Shown: positions 1-5,502 of the stretch, in pieces
How the letters are laid out: every line of letters starts with the position of its first letter
Position numbering within the stretch: the stretch's first letter is position 1
Assembly (NCBI GenBank): GCA_018713375.1
Contig: DVOV01000146.1
Span: forward strand, 1-7,602
DNA length: 7,602 nt
Source: Candidatus Scatomorpha stercorigallinarum
GTDB taxonomy: Bacteria; Bacillota_A; Clostridia; Oscillospirales; Oscillospiraceae
Direction: 5' to 3'
The notes under the pieces: generated by a model
Seen by the model: only the letters and a program-made list of their open reading frames with translations
The model's database searches: none
What the model was told of the DNA's origin: nothing
Position numbers and translations under genes: made by a program

Positions 1-72
1 CGCCTGGAGGCAGATGCGCTGCGCCCGGTCTACCGAAAGGCTTCCAACAGTGGGGCGCGCAGCGCAATTGCC
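1..72. repeat. Imperfect long hairpin, left copy of a dispersed repeat module
   Basis: Positions 9-26 and 55-72 form an imperfect inverted repeat (15 of 18 positions pair) around a 28-nt loop. The right arm extended to 54-72 is the exact reverse complement of 7299-7317 (19 bp). Extended to 49-72 it matches with one mismatch in 24. Positions 5-24 are also a direct near-copy (18 of 20) of 7295-7314. No reading frame here looks like a protein. I infer it is the end of an intergenic repeat that probably follows a gene lying left of the window. Confidence 0.7.
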
Positions 73-73
73 A

Positions 74-89
74 GCGGCCGTTGGCCGCC
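74..89. repeat. Short GC hairpin repeat, copy 1
   Basis: GCGGCCGTTGGCCGCC occurs here and again, identical over 16 bp, at 204-219. Each copy is a hairpin with six-base arms (GCGGCC/GGCCGC) and a GTT loop. The two copies bracket the larger hairpins at 97-194. Confidence 0.75.
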
Positions 90-131
90 TTTGGAGTCTG
101 AGGGGTTTCTTTTTGACAAGACAAAAAGAAA
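89..131. repeat. 43-bp direct repeat, left copy
   Basis: Positions 89-131 are identical to 7560-7602, in the same orientation, and the right copy runs off the window. The copy forms most of a 19-bp hairpin at 97-140: TCTGAGGGGTTTCTTTTTG, loop ACAAGA, then the complementary arm, with a single G-T wobble (103/134). Such exact conservation between two intergenic sites about 7.5 kb apart suggests a dispersed repeat family in this genome. Confidence 0.85.
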
Positions 132-140
132 CCTCTCAGA
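97..140. terminator. 19-bp T/A-rich stem-loop, possible bidirectional terminator
   Basis: The arms are 97-115 and 122-140, with a six-base loop at 116-121. The long T run and A run lie inside the stem rather than after it, so this is not a textbook intrinsic terminator. It lies about 100 bases downstream of the aspartate kinase stop and could end transcription from either side. That role is inferred; the stem is seen directly. Confidence 0.4.
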
Positions 141-147
141 AGGGTCT

Positions 148-167
148 TGCAGGGGCCAGCCCCTGCA
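148..167. repeat. GC-rich stem-loop
   Basis: TGCAGGGGC and GCCCCTGCA are perfect nine-base arms separated by CA. It is one of a chain of hairpins between 74 and 236 and has no coding potential. Read on the minus strand, it lies between the kinase stop and the T-rich segment of the 97-140 hairpin, so it may contribute to termination. Confidence 0.6.
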
Positions 168-175
168 TCCCCCTC

Positions 176-194
176 CCTGCGGGCGGGCCGCAGG
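176..194. repeat. GC-rich stem-loop
   Basis: CCTGCGG (176-182) and CCGCAGG (188-194) pair perfectly over seven bases with a five-base GC loop. It belongs to the same hairpin chain as its neighbours. No function can be read from it. Confidence 0.55.
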
Positions 195-203
195 CAAGTA
201 CCC

Positions 204-219
204 GCGGCCGTTGGCCGCC
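204..219. repeat. Short GC hairpin repeat, copy 2
   Basis: This is the second identical copy of the 16-bp hairpin at 74-89, in the same orientation. It is separated from the kinase stop codon only by the stem-loop at 222-236. Confidence 0.75.
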
Positions 220-221
220 CT

Positions 222-236
222 CCAGGCGCAGCCTGG
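222..236 (-). terminator. Stem-loop directly after the aspartate kinase stop codon
   Basis: Read on the minus strand, the stop codon is followed at once by CCAGGC-TGC-GCCTGG, a six-base stem with a TGC loop. An element of the same shape, CCACAC-TGC-GTGTGG, sits one base after the spoIIR stop (7283-7297). Neither has a T tract, so they may be mRNA 3'-end structures or parts of a repeat rather than complete terminators. Confidence 0.45.
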
Positions 237-707
237 TCAGCCGAAGAAGCGGTTGTGGATGGCCTGCACGGCCTGGTCGGCGTAGGCCTTGTCGATCAGG
301 ACGGAGACCTTGATCTCGCTGGTGGAGATCATCTGGATGTTGATCTTGGCGTCATAGAGAGCCTCGAACATCAGCGCGGCGATGCCGCTGGCGCTCATCA
401 TGCCGGCGCCGACGATGCTCACCTTGCAGACGTTGGTGTCCACGCTGATATGGTCGAAGCCGATGGCCTCCTGCACGTCCTCGAGGGCGGCGGCGGCGGC
501 CTCCGCGTCGCCGATGGGCACGGTGAAGCTGATGTCGTTGGTGCCGGCCTTGCCGTAGGACTGCAGGATGATATCGACGTTTATCTTGGCGCGGGCCATG
601 GCGTTGAAAACGCGGAAGGCCATGCCGGGCGTGTCGGGCACGCCCACGACGGCGACGCGCGCCACGTCGTTGTCCTTCGCAATGCCGCTTATCTTCATCT
701 CTTCCAT
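237..707 (-). CDS. Aspartate kinase beta subunit from an internal start (predicted)
   Basis: Met246 of the kinase, in frame, is preceded by a full Shine-Dalgarno sequence AAGGAGGT (718-725), with ten bases between. Translation from here would give a 156-residue protein made almost entirely of the two ACT domains (MEEMKISGIAKDNDVARV onward). In Bacillus subtilis and Corynebacterium the same type of gene is known to make a separate beta subunit from an internal start at about this position, giving an alpha2beta2 enzyme. The strong, AT-richer ribosome binding site inside an otherwise GC-rich coding sequence supports this. The site is seen directly; expression of the subunit is inferred from the family. 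Confidence 0.65.
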   Translation of the reverse strand: MEEMKISGIAKDNDVARVAVVGVPDTPGMAFRVFNAMARAKINVDIILQSYGKAGTNDISFTVPIGDAEAAAAALEDVQEAIGFDHISVDTNVCKVSIVGAGMMSASGIAALMFEALYDAKINIQMISTSEIKVSVLIDKAYADQAVQAIHNRFFG

Positions 708-1442
708 CTTTTTGGCGACCTCCTTAACTTTTGTACCGGGCTTGCGCACGTAGCTCGAGAGCACCTCGATCACCACGCCGTAGCGCTTGGCGAGCTCCAC
801 GGAGCGGTTCATCAGCACCTGCGCGCCCAGGCTGGCCAGCTCCAGCATCTCGTCATAGGTTATCTCGTTGAGCTTGCGCGCGCCCTGCACCTTGCGCGGG
901 TCGGCGGTGTAGACGCCCTCCACGTCGGTGTATATCTGGCATTTGTCCGCGTGCAGCACGGCGGCGATGGCCACGGCCGTGGTGTCCGAGCCGCCGCGGC
1001 CCAGGGTGGTGATGTCCTCGTTGCGGTCGATGCCCTGGAAGCCGGCGACGATGACGATGCGCCGCTTGTCGAGCTCCCGCCGCAGCCGCTCGGTGGAGAC
1101 GCGGATGATGCGCGCCGCGCCGTAGGTGGCGTTGGTCTCCATGCCTATCTGCCAGCCCGTGAGCGAGACGACGGGCAGGCCGATGGCCTCCAGCGCCATG
1201 CTCATCAGCGCCACGGACTGCTGCTCGCCCGTGGAGAGCAGCACGTCCATCTCCCGCTTCGAGGGGCGCGGGTTGATCTCCCGCGCCTTTTCTATGAGCT
1301 CGTCTGTCGTGTCCCCCTGCGCGGAGAGGACGACCACCACGTCGTGCCCCTCGGCATAGGTGTCCGCTATGATGCCCGCCACATGGCGGACCCGCTCGGC
1401 GTTGGCCACGGAGCTGCCGCCGAATTTCTGAACTATGAGCAT
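237..1442 (-). CDS. lysC: Aspartate kinase (full-length, alpha form)
   Basis: This enzyme phosphorylates L-aspartate with ATP to 4-phospho-aspartate, the first step toward lysine, threonine and methionine, in the cytosol. The 401-residue protein opens with the kinase signature KFGGSSV (residues 6-12). It has STGEQ near residue 70, GFQGID near 134 and GRGGSDTTA (149-157) in the amino-acid kinase domain. Two C-terminal ACT domains follow: the segment AVVGVPDTPGMAFRVF starts near residue 264, and STSEIKVSVLI lies near the end. Length and order match Bacillus-type aspartokinase II (about 408 residues). The ATG start has GGAGGG nine bases upstream (1452-1457). It is the last gene of the operon, 76 bases after homoserine dehydrogenase, and no terminator is seen between them. 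ACT domains usually make the enzyme feedback-sensitive to lysine and/or threonine; which one applies cannot be read here. Confidence 0.97.
   Translation of the reverse strand: MLIVQKFGGSSVANAERVRHVAGIIADTYAEGHDVVVVLSAQGDTTDELIEKAREINPRPSKREMDVLLSTGEQQSVALMSMALEAIGLPVVSLTGWQIGMETNATYGAARIIRVSTERLRRELDKRRIVIVAGFQGIDRNEDITTLGRGGSDTTAVAIAAVLHADKCQIYTDVEGVYTADPRKVQGARKLNEITYDEMLELASLGAQVLMNRSVELAKRYGVVIEVLSSYVRKPGTKVKEVAKKMEEMKISGIAKDNDVARVAVVGVPDTPGMAFRVFNAMARAKINVDIILQSYGKAGTNDISFTVPIGDAEAAAAALEDVQEAIGFDHISVDTNVCKVSIVGAGMMSASGIAALMFEALYDAKINIQMISTSEIKVSVLIDKAYADQAVQAIHNRFFG
718..725 (-). promoter_or_regulatory. Internal ribosome binding site for the kinase beta subunit
   Basis: On the minus strand this reads AAGGAGGT, followed by CGCCAAAAAG and then ATG (705-707). 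It is as strong as any gene-start site in the window. The reading frame through it is Val-Lys-Glu-Val-Ala-Lys-Lys-Met. Confidence 0.7.
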
Positions 1443-1518
1443 GGGATGATTCCCTCCGTAAAGCTATTTGACCCGGCCGGAGCCGTCAGTTCATCATATG
1501 CGTGCGCGCGCCGCGCGC

Positions 1519-2730
1519 TCAGTCCAGCACGCGGTACTTCGCCAGCACCTCCATGCCGGCGGTGCGCACGCTCAGCTCCTCGCCGGAGATGTAGCCGGTG
1601 ACGAAGGCGTATTCATCCGCCGCCGCGCCGGGGGCGTTGATGAAGCGCACGCCGGAGAAGGCCGCGGCGATGTCCGCCAGGGGCGAGCGCGTGCGCAGCA
1701 TCCAGCGGCAGGAGAGCTTGTCCGGCCCGGTGACGTAGCCCGGCTCCGAGGGCCACCAGCCGCTGTAGACGCGCGTGCTGCCGTCGCGCACGCAGTCTAT
1801 CATGTCCGCCGCCACGGCGCTGGCCGTGGGCAGGGCGCCCGCGCCGGGGCCGAAGAACATCGCCTCGCCCACGGCGTCCCCCCGCACGGCGATGCCGTTG
1901 AGCACGCCGTCCACATTGGCGATGGGGTTGGACTGGGATATCAGGTGCGGCGCGACGAAGGCGGTGACGCTGTTGGGCCCCGTGCGCATGGCGCGGCCCA
2001 GCAGCTTTATCTTGTAGCCCAGCGTGCGCGCGCAGGCGATATCCGCCGGGGTGATGCGCGTGATGCCCTCCATGGTGATGGCGGAGGGCGGCACGTTCTT
2101 GCCGAAGCAGAGGTCCGCGAGGATGCATATCTTCCTCCCGGCGTCTATGCCCTCCACGTCCGCGGTGGGGTCCGCCTCCGCAAAGCCCTTCTCCTGCGCC
2201 TCGCGCAGGGCCTGCTCGAAGCTCTTGCCGCGCTGGATCATCTCCGTCAGGATGTAGTTCGTGGTGCCGTTGAGGATGCCGTAGACGGCGCTTATCTCGT
2301 TCGCGGCCAGGCACTGGCTGATGGGCCGCAGGATCGGTATCCCGCCGCCCACGCTGGCCTCGAACATGAAGTTCACGCCCATCTTCCTCGCCAGCGCCGT
2401 CAGCTCCAGCCCCCGCTCGGCCACGAGCTCCTTGTTCGACGTCACAACGCTTTTCCCCGCCGAAAGGCAGCGGGACACGTATTCAAAGGCCGGGGAGAGT
2501 CCACCCATGCACTCGGCCACGACCCCCACCTCCGGGTCGGAGGCTATGGGCTCGATGTCGTGCACTATGAGGCTCTCCAGCGGGTGCCCCGGCCGCGGAG
2601 AGCGGCAGAGGATGTACTTGAGCTCTATCTCCTGGCCCGCGCGGCGGGCGATGAGGTCCCTGTTTTTCGCCAGCACCTCGGCCGTGCCGCCGCCGACGGT
2701 ACCGATGCCGAGTATCGCTGCCTTGACCAT
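1519..2730 (-). CDS. hom: Homoserine dehydrogenase
   Basis: This enzyme reduces aspartate-4-semialdehyde to homoserine with NAD(P)H, the branch point to threonine and methionine. The 403-residue protein starts with a Rossmann dinucleotide loop GIGTVGGG (8-15). It has TSNKELVA (97-104, including Lys100), EASVGGGIPIL (124-134), GILNGTTNYIL (151-161) and the catalytic stretch EADPTADVEGIDAGRK (185-200). In that stretch Asp196 and Lys200 match the known catalytic Asp and Lys of the family. The C-terminal ACT region looks short and divergent (about residues 335-403), against about 430 residues in Bacillus. The ATG start is preceded by GAGGAGGG, which overlaps the stop codon of the ACT gene, 14 bases upstream. 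This suggests coupled translation in one operon with the ACT gene and the kinase. Confidence 0.97.
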   Translation of the reverse strand: MVKAAILGIGTVGGGTAEVLAKNRDLIARRAGQEIELKYILCRSPRPGHPLESLIVHDIEPIASDPEVGVVAECMGGLSPAFEYVSRCLSAGKSVVTSNKELVAERGLELTALARKMGVNFMFEASVGGGIPILRPISQCLAANEISAVYGILNGTTNYILTEMIQRGKSFEQALREAQEKGFAEADPTADVEGIDAGRKICILADLCFGKNVPPSAITMEGITRITPADIACARTLGYKIKLLGRAMRTGPNSVTAFVAPHLISQSNPIANVDGVLNGIAVRGDAVGEAMFFGPGAGALPTASAVAADMIDCVRDGSTRVYSGWWPSEPGYVTGPDKLSCRWMLRTRSPLADIAAAFSGVRFINAPGAAADEYAFVTGYISGEELSVRTAGMEVLAKYRVLD

Positions 2731-2744
2731 TCTATCTTCCCTCC

Positions 2745-3158
2745 TCAGCCCGCCAGCGCGTCGAAGCGCAGCACGCCCTCCAGCTTGCGGGCCTTCGTTA
2801 TCAGCTCATCCGTGCCGATGGGCATGTTCTCCGTGGTGGCGGAGATGGTGACGAGCGCCGTGCCGTTCGTCGGTATGCTCTGGTTTATCGTGAGAATATT
2901 CGCGCCCGTATCGGCAAAAATAGCGAGCAGGGAGCTGAGCACGCCCTTGCGGTCGCGCAGCAGGGCGTGGAAAGTGACGATGCTGCCCCGGCGCATCTCG
3001 CGGAAGGGCATCACCGCGTCCTTGTACTTGTAAAACGCGCTGCGGCTGAGCCCCACGCGCTCCGTGGCTTCCGCCACCGTGCGCGCCTCGCCCGTCTCCA
3101 GCAGCTCCTTCACTTCGGTGACCTTTATGAACACCTCGGGGAGCGCTTCCGTCTCCAC
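2745..3158 (-). CDS. ACT domain-containing protein, PheB/UPF0735 family
   Basis: This small cytosolic protein probably senses an amino acid. The first part is helical, with LSRSAFYKYKDAVMPF near residues 38-53, typical of the UPF0735/PheB family. The second half is an ACT domain (ALLRDRKGVLSSLLAIFADTGANILTINQSIP). Members of this family sit beside amino-acid pathway genes, pheA in Bacillus subtilis and homoserine dehydrogenase here. The coordinates given start at GTG 3158, giving 137 residues, but this GTG has no ribosome binding site. Homology to the family continues upstream in frame as KYYLV, so the true start is probably the ACG at 3186-3188 (see the adjacent feature). It is the first gene of the operon. 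Its ligand, and whether it acts as a regulator or an enzyme subunit, are unknown. Confidence 0.92.
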   Translation of the reverse strand: METEALPEVFIKVTEVKELLETGEARTVAEATERVGLSRSAFYKYKDAVMPFREMRRGSIVTFHALLRDRKGVLSSLLAIFADTGANILTINQSIPTNGTALVTISATTENMPIGTDELITKARKLEGVLRFDALAG

Positions 3159-3188
3159 CAGGTAATATTTCGGCGCCTGCTTTCCCGT
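3159..3188 (-). other. Probable N-terminal extension of the ACT protein with ACG in place of ATG
   Basis: In frame upstream of GTG 3158 are ten codons encoding (T/M)GKQAPKYYL, which continue into VETEALPEVF. The KYYLV...LPEVF pattern is typical of the start of this family. The first codon is ACG (3186-3188). It sits nine bases after AAAGGGG on the mRNA, ideal spacing for a start codon, and an in-frame stop (TGA) lies just above that. No ATG, GTG or TTG is available in between. ACG may serve as a rare start, or the base may be a variant or sequencing error of ATG. Confidence 0.7.
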
Positions 3189-3225
3189 ATGCCCCGTCCC
3201 CTTTCAGTCCTTGCACGGAGGTCGA

Positions 3226-3246
3226 ATGTACGTAATACACGTACAT
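3226..3246. promoter_or_regulatory. Operator-like palindrome at the aspartate-operon transcription start
   Basis: ATGTACGT and ACGTACAT are perfect eight-base arms with a five-base spacer. The element begins two bases after the predicted -10 box and covers the expected start of transcription, a classic place for a repressor site. The regulator is not identifiable from this window. It could also form a small hairpin near the mRNA 5' end. Confidence 0.6.
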
Positions 3247-3247
3247 C

Positions 3248-3276
3248 GTTATACCACATCCGCGCCCGGCGCGCAA
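3248..3276 (-). promoter_or_regulatory. Sigma-A type promoter for the ACT-hom-kinase operon
   Basis: On the minus strand there is TTGCGC (3271-3276), a 17-base spacer and TATAAC (3248-3253), with an extended TG one base before the -10. Transcription should begin near 3241, giving a leader of only about 50 bases before the ACG/start region. That is too short for a T-box or lysine riboswitch. Confidence 0.65.
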
Positions 3277-3349
3277 GAGGGACATTTAGATAAACCCCCG
3301 CGCGGCGGCGCGGCGCTTTTCATCAATATTCACCATAGGGGGAGAAGAT

Positions 3350-3775
3350 ATGCTTGGATATATCGCCAGCGCCGTCGCCGGCGCGGCCATGAGCGTGCAG
3401 GGCGTGATGAACACGCGCCTGGGCGAGGGCATCGGCACCATGGAGGCCAACTGCCTGGTGCAGAGCACGGCGGCGGTGCTCTCCTGGGCGGCGCTGTGCT
3501 TTTACCGCACGGGCAGCTTCGCCCAGCTGGGCGCGGTACCCTGGTACTGCCTGCTGGGCGGCGCGCTGGGCCTGGTCATCACGCTGACGGTGATGCTCGG
3601 CATCGGCGCGCTCTCGCCCACCGTGGCCATCTCCGTCATCCTCCTCAGCCAGCTGGCCACCGCCGCGCTCATCGACGGCTTCGGCTGGCTGGGCGCGGAG
3701 CGCGCGGCCTTCTCCTGGCGGCAGGCCCTGGGCCTGGCGCTGATGGCCGGCGGCATCCTGGCCATAAAAAGTTAG
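3350..3775 (+). CDS. DMT-superfamily membrane protein, YdcZ (DUF606) type
   Basis: This is a 141-residue, very hydrophobic protein with about four to five membrane helices, the usual size for the YdcZ/DUF606 branch of the drug/metabolite transporter superfamily. Visible features are the opening SAVAGAAMSVQGVMNTRLGEGIG, the middle WYCLLGGALGLVITLTVMLGIGALSPTVAISVILLSQL and the final helix ending GLALMAGGILAIKS. Members often act in pairs or as homodimers, but no partner is next door. The substrate is unknown. The ATG is preceded by AGGGGGAGAAG. The gene diverges from the aspartate operon; no convincing promoter of its own was found in the 100 bases upstream. No terminator is evident before the next promoter. 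Confidence 0.85.
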   Translation: MLGYIASAVAGAAMSVQGVMNTRLGEGIGTMEANCLVQSTAAVLSWAALCFYRTGSFAQLGAVPWYCLLGGALGLVITLTVMLGIGALSPTVAISVILLSQLATAALIDGFGWLGAERAAFSWRQALGLALMAGGILAIKS

Positions 3776-3804
3776 TCGCCAGCGGCCGCCGGATGTGATA
3801 AAAT
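3776..3804 (+). promoter_or_regulatory. Probable sigma-A promoter with extended -10, for the hydrolase operon
   Basis: TGATAAAAT (3796-3804) is a good extended -10 element (TG-N-TAAAAT). Seventeen bases upstream is TCGCCA (3776-3781), a weak -35 with four of six consensus bases. The promoter begins immediately after the stop of the preceding gene. Transcription would start near 3811, inside the inverted repeat. Confidence 0.55.
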
Positions 3805-3824
3805 AACTGATAGATATTATCACA
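3794..3824. promoter_or_regulatory. Inverted repeat overlapping the -10 box (probable operator)
   Basis: TGTGATAA (3794-3801) and TTATCACA (3817-3824) are perfect eight-base arms, 23 bases centre to centre. The left arm overlaps the -10 box and the right arm lies just before the GGAGG ribosome binding site (3826-3830). This region is AT-rich within GC-rich surroundings. The spacing does not fit CRP/FNR sites, whose half-sites lie closer together. The cognate regulator is unknown. Confidence 0.6.
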
Positions 3825-3836
3825 CGGAGGGCGCAC

Positions 3837-4823
3837 ATGTACACCCAGATAGAAGGCAATATTTTCACCATCCCCGTCCCGCTGCCGGACAATCCCCTGC
3901 GCAACCTCAACAGCTACCTCATCCGCGCGGAGGGCGGCGGGCGGCATCTGCTCATCGACACGGGCTTCCGCCGCGCCGAGTGCCTGGACGCCCTGCAAGA
4001 GGGCCTTGCGGAGCTGGGCGTGCGACTGGAGGACACGGACATCTTCCTCACCCACCTGCACTCGGACCACACGGGCCTGGCCGGGGACCTGGCCGCGCCC
4101 GGCGCGCGGGTGTACATAAGCCGCGAGGACGGCGAGCGGCTGGAGCGCTTCCGCGCCGCGGCCAACACGCACCGGGCGGAGGAGTATATCACGCTGGGCT
4201 TCTCGGCGGAGGAGGTCGCCTTCCTGCGCAATTCGCCCATGCGCAAATATAACTGCGTGAAAAAGCTGGACTTCAGCTTCGTCGCGGACGGCGACACGCT
4301 GGAGTACGGCGGCCGCCGCCTGCGCGCGGTGCTCACGCCGGGGCACACGCCGGGCCACCTCTGCCTCTACGATGCGGCGGCCAAGGTCATGTTCCTCGGC
4401 GATCATGTCCTGTTCGACATCACGCCGAACATCACCACCTGGGACGGCTTTTCGGATCCCCTCGGCCACTATGTGCACAGCCTGATGGACATCAGCATCT
4501 ACGACGTGCGAGTGCCCCTGCCCGCCCACCGCGGCATAAGCGGCTCCATGCCGGAGCGCATCGGCACCATCATCGAGCACCACGGCGCGCGCATCCGCGA
4601 GATGCTGGACGTGCTCTCCGCCGGGGGCGGGCTGACGCCCTATGAGCTCTCCGGCCGCATGAGCTGGCGCGTGCGCGGCAAGAGCCCCTCCTGGGCGGAT
4701 TTCCCCCTGCAGCAGAAGTGGTTCGCCGTGGGCGAGACGGCGGCGCACCTGGAGTACCTGATGCAGCGCTCGCGCGTCCGCTGCGAGGACGCGCTCGGCG
4801 TGCTGCGCTACTATATCAACTGA
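3837..4823 (+). CDS. MBL-fold metallo-hydrolase
   Basis: This 328-residue protein has the metallo-beta-lactamase fold and probably binds two metal ions and hydrolyses a small ester or thioester. The metal signature is THLHSDH (His73, His75, Asp77, His78). Further ligands are His170 in TPGHTPGH, Asp188 in FLGDH and His230 in PAHRG, as in the glyoxalase II-like branch. The region after about residue 245 is a helical extension of about 80 residues (PYELSGRMSWRV...), common in the larger MBL hydrolases. The true substrate cannot be read from the sequence. The ATG follows GGAGG by six bases. The flavoprotein gene begins 28 bases after its stop, so the two are very probably cotranscribed and controlled by the promoter and inverted repeat just upstream. 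Confidence 0.93.
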   Translation: MYTQIEGNIFTIPVPLPDNPLRNLNSYLIRAEGGGRHLLIDTGFRRAECLDALQEGLAELGVRLEDTDIFLTHLHSDHTGLAGDLAAPGARVYISREDGERLERFRAAANTHRAEEYITLGFSAEEVAFLRNSPMRKYNCVKKLDFSFVADGDTLEYGGRRLRAVLTPGHTPGHLCLYDAAAKVMFLGDHVLFDITPNITTWDGFSDPLGHYVHSLMDISIYDVRVPLPAHRGISGSMPERIGTIIEHHGARIREMLDVLSAGGGLTPYELSGRMSWRVRGKSPSWADFPLQQKWFAVGETAAHLEYLMQRSRVRCEDALGVLRYYIN

Positions 4824-4851
4824 ACGGCAACATCAAAAGGAGGACAATGCA

Positions 4852-5463
4852 ATGAAAGTGCTTCTCATCAACGGCAGCCCACATGAACACGGCTGCACCC
4901 GCGCCGCCCTGGACGAGGCCGCGCGCGTACTGCACGAGTGCGGCGTGGAGACGGAACTCATCAACGCCGGCCGCGGCCAGGGCGGCGGATGTATCGCCTG
5001 CGGTGCCTGCCGCAAGACGGGCCAGTGCGTCCGCGGCGGCGGCGTGAACGAGGCCGTCGAGGCGCTGAAGGCCGCCGACGGGCTCATCGTCGGCTCGCCG
5101 GTGCACTACGCCTCGCCCGCCGGCGAGCTGCTCGCCTTCCTCGACCGCATGTTCTACTCCGGGGCGGCGAACTTCGCGCACAAGCCCGCGGCCTGCATCG
5201 TCAGCGCCCGCCGCGCGGGCACCACGGCCTCCGTAGACGTGATAAACAAGTATTTCACCATCAGCCAGATGCCTGTGGTGTCCTCCACCTACTGGCCGAT
5301 GGTCCACGGTAGCACGCCCGAGGAGGTGGCGCAGGATGCCGAGGGCCTTCAGACCGTGCGCAACCTCGCGCGCAACATGGCCTGGCTGATAAAATGTATC
5401 CGCGCCGCCGGCATCGAGCCGCCCCAGGCCGAAAGAGCCGCCTGGACAAATTTCGTGCGGTGA
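4852..5463 (+). CDS. Flavodoxin-fold NAD(P)H-dependent reductase, iron-sulfur flavoprotein type
   Basis: This 203-residue protein has the FMN-reductase fold. INGSPHEHGCT (6-16) is the FMN phosphate loop, and GSPVHYASPAGELLAFLDRM (81-100) is the second flavin-contact segment. A compact cysteine cluster Cys47-x2-Cys50-x2-Cys53-x5-Cys59 fits the pattern that holds a 4Fe-4S cluster in iron-sulfur flavoproteins (Isf). Many relatives that carry similar cysteines are uncharacterised. It probably transfers electrons from NAD(P)H or ferredoxin through FMN to an unknown acceptor. The start ATG at 4852 is eight bases after AAAAGGAGG. An earlier ATG at 4847 opens only a two-codon frame and is ignored. 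It is the second gene of the hydrolase operon. Confidence 0.9.
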   Translation: MKVLLINGSPHEHGCTRAALDEAARVLHECGVETELINAGRGQGGGCIACGACRKTGQCVRGGGVNEAVEALKAADGLIVGSPVHYASPAGELLAFLDRMFYSGAANFAHKPAACIVSARRAGTTASVDVINKYFTISQMPVVSSTYWPMVHGSTPEEVAQDAEGLQTVRNLARNMAWLIKCIRAAGIEPPQAERAAWTNFVR

Positions 5464-5502
5464 GCGCGGATCTGCCGTTGCACACTTCTCGGGAGGCAAA
5501 TT

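Noticed and set aside
74..236. CRISPR array
   Set aside because: There are only two identical 16-bp units, with no regular spacing of unique spacers and no cas genes.
147..1601. Long plus-strand open frame opposite the aspartate kinase gene
   Set aside because: It is an antisense shadow of a GC-rich gene: its composition is His/Ala/Gly/Asp-rich and no domain is recognisable, while the minus strand encodes a clear kinase. The same holds for long frames opposite hom and opposite the 4816-6120 region.
3159..3300. T-box or lysine riboswitch before the aspartate operon
   Set aside because: The predicted leader is only about 50 bases and shows neither a T-box sequence nor a lysine-aptamer-like structure.
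4847..4855. Upstream ATG before the flavoprotein start
   Set aside because: It gives only two codons before a stop that overlaps the true start and lies too close to the ribosome binding site. It could affect coupling, but nothing further supports that.
3837..5463. Split flavodiiron protein (oxygen or NO reductase)
   Set aside because: The metal motif is HxHxDH (His73, His75, Asp77, His78), the hydrolase type, and lacks the Glu of the flavodiiron HxExDH motif.
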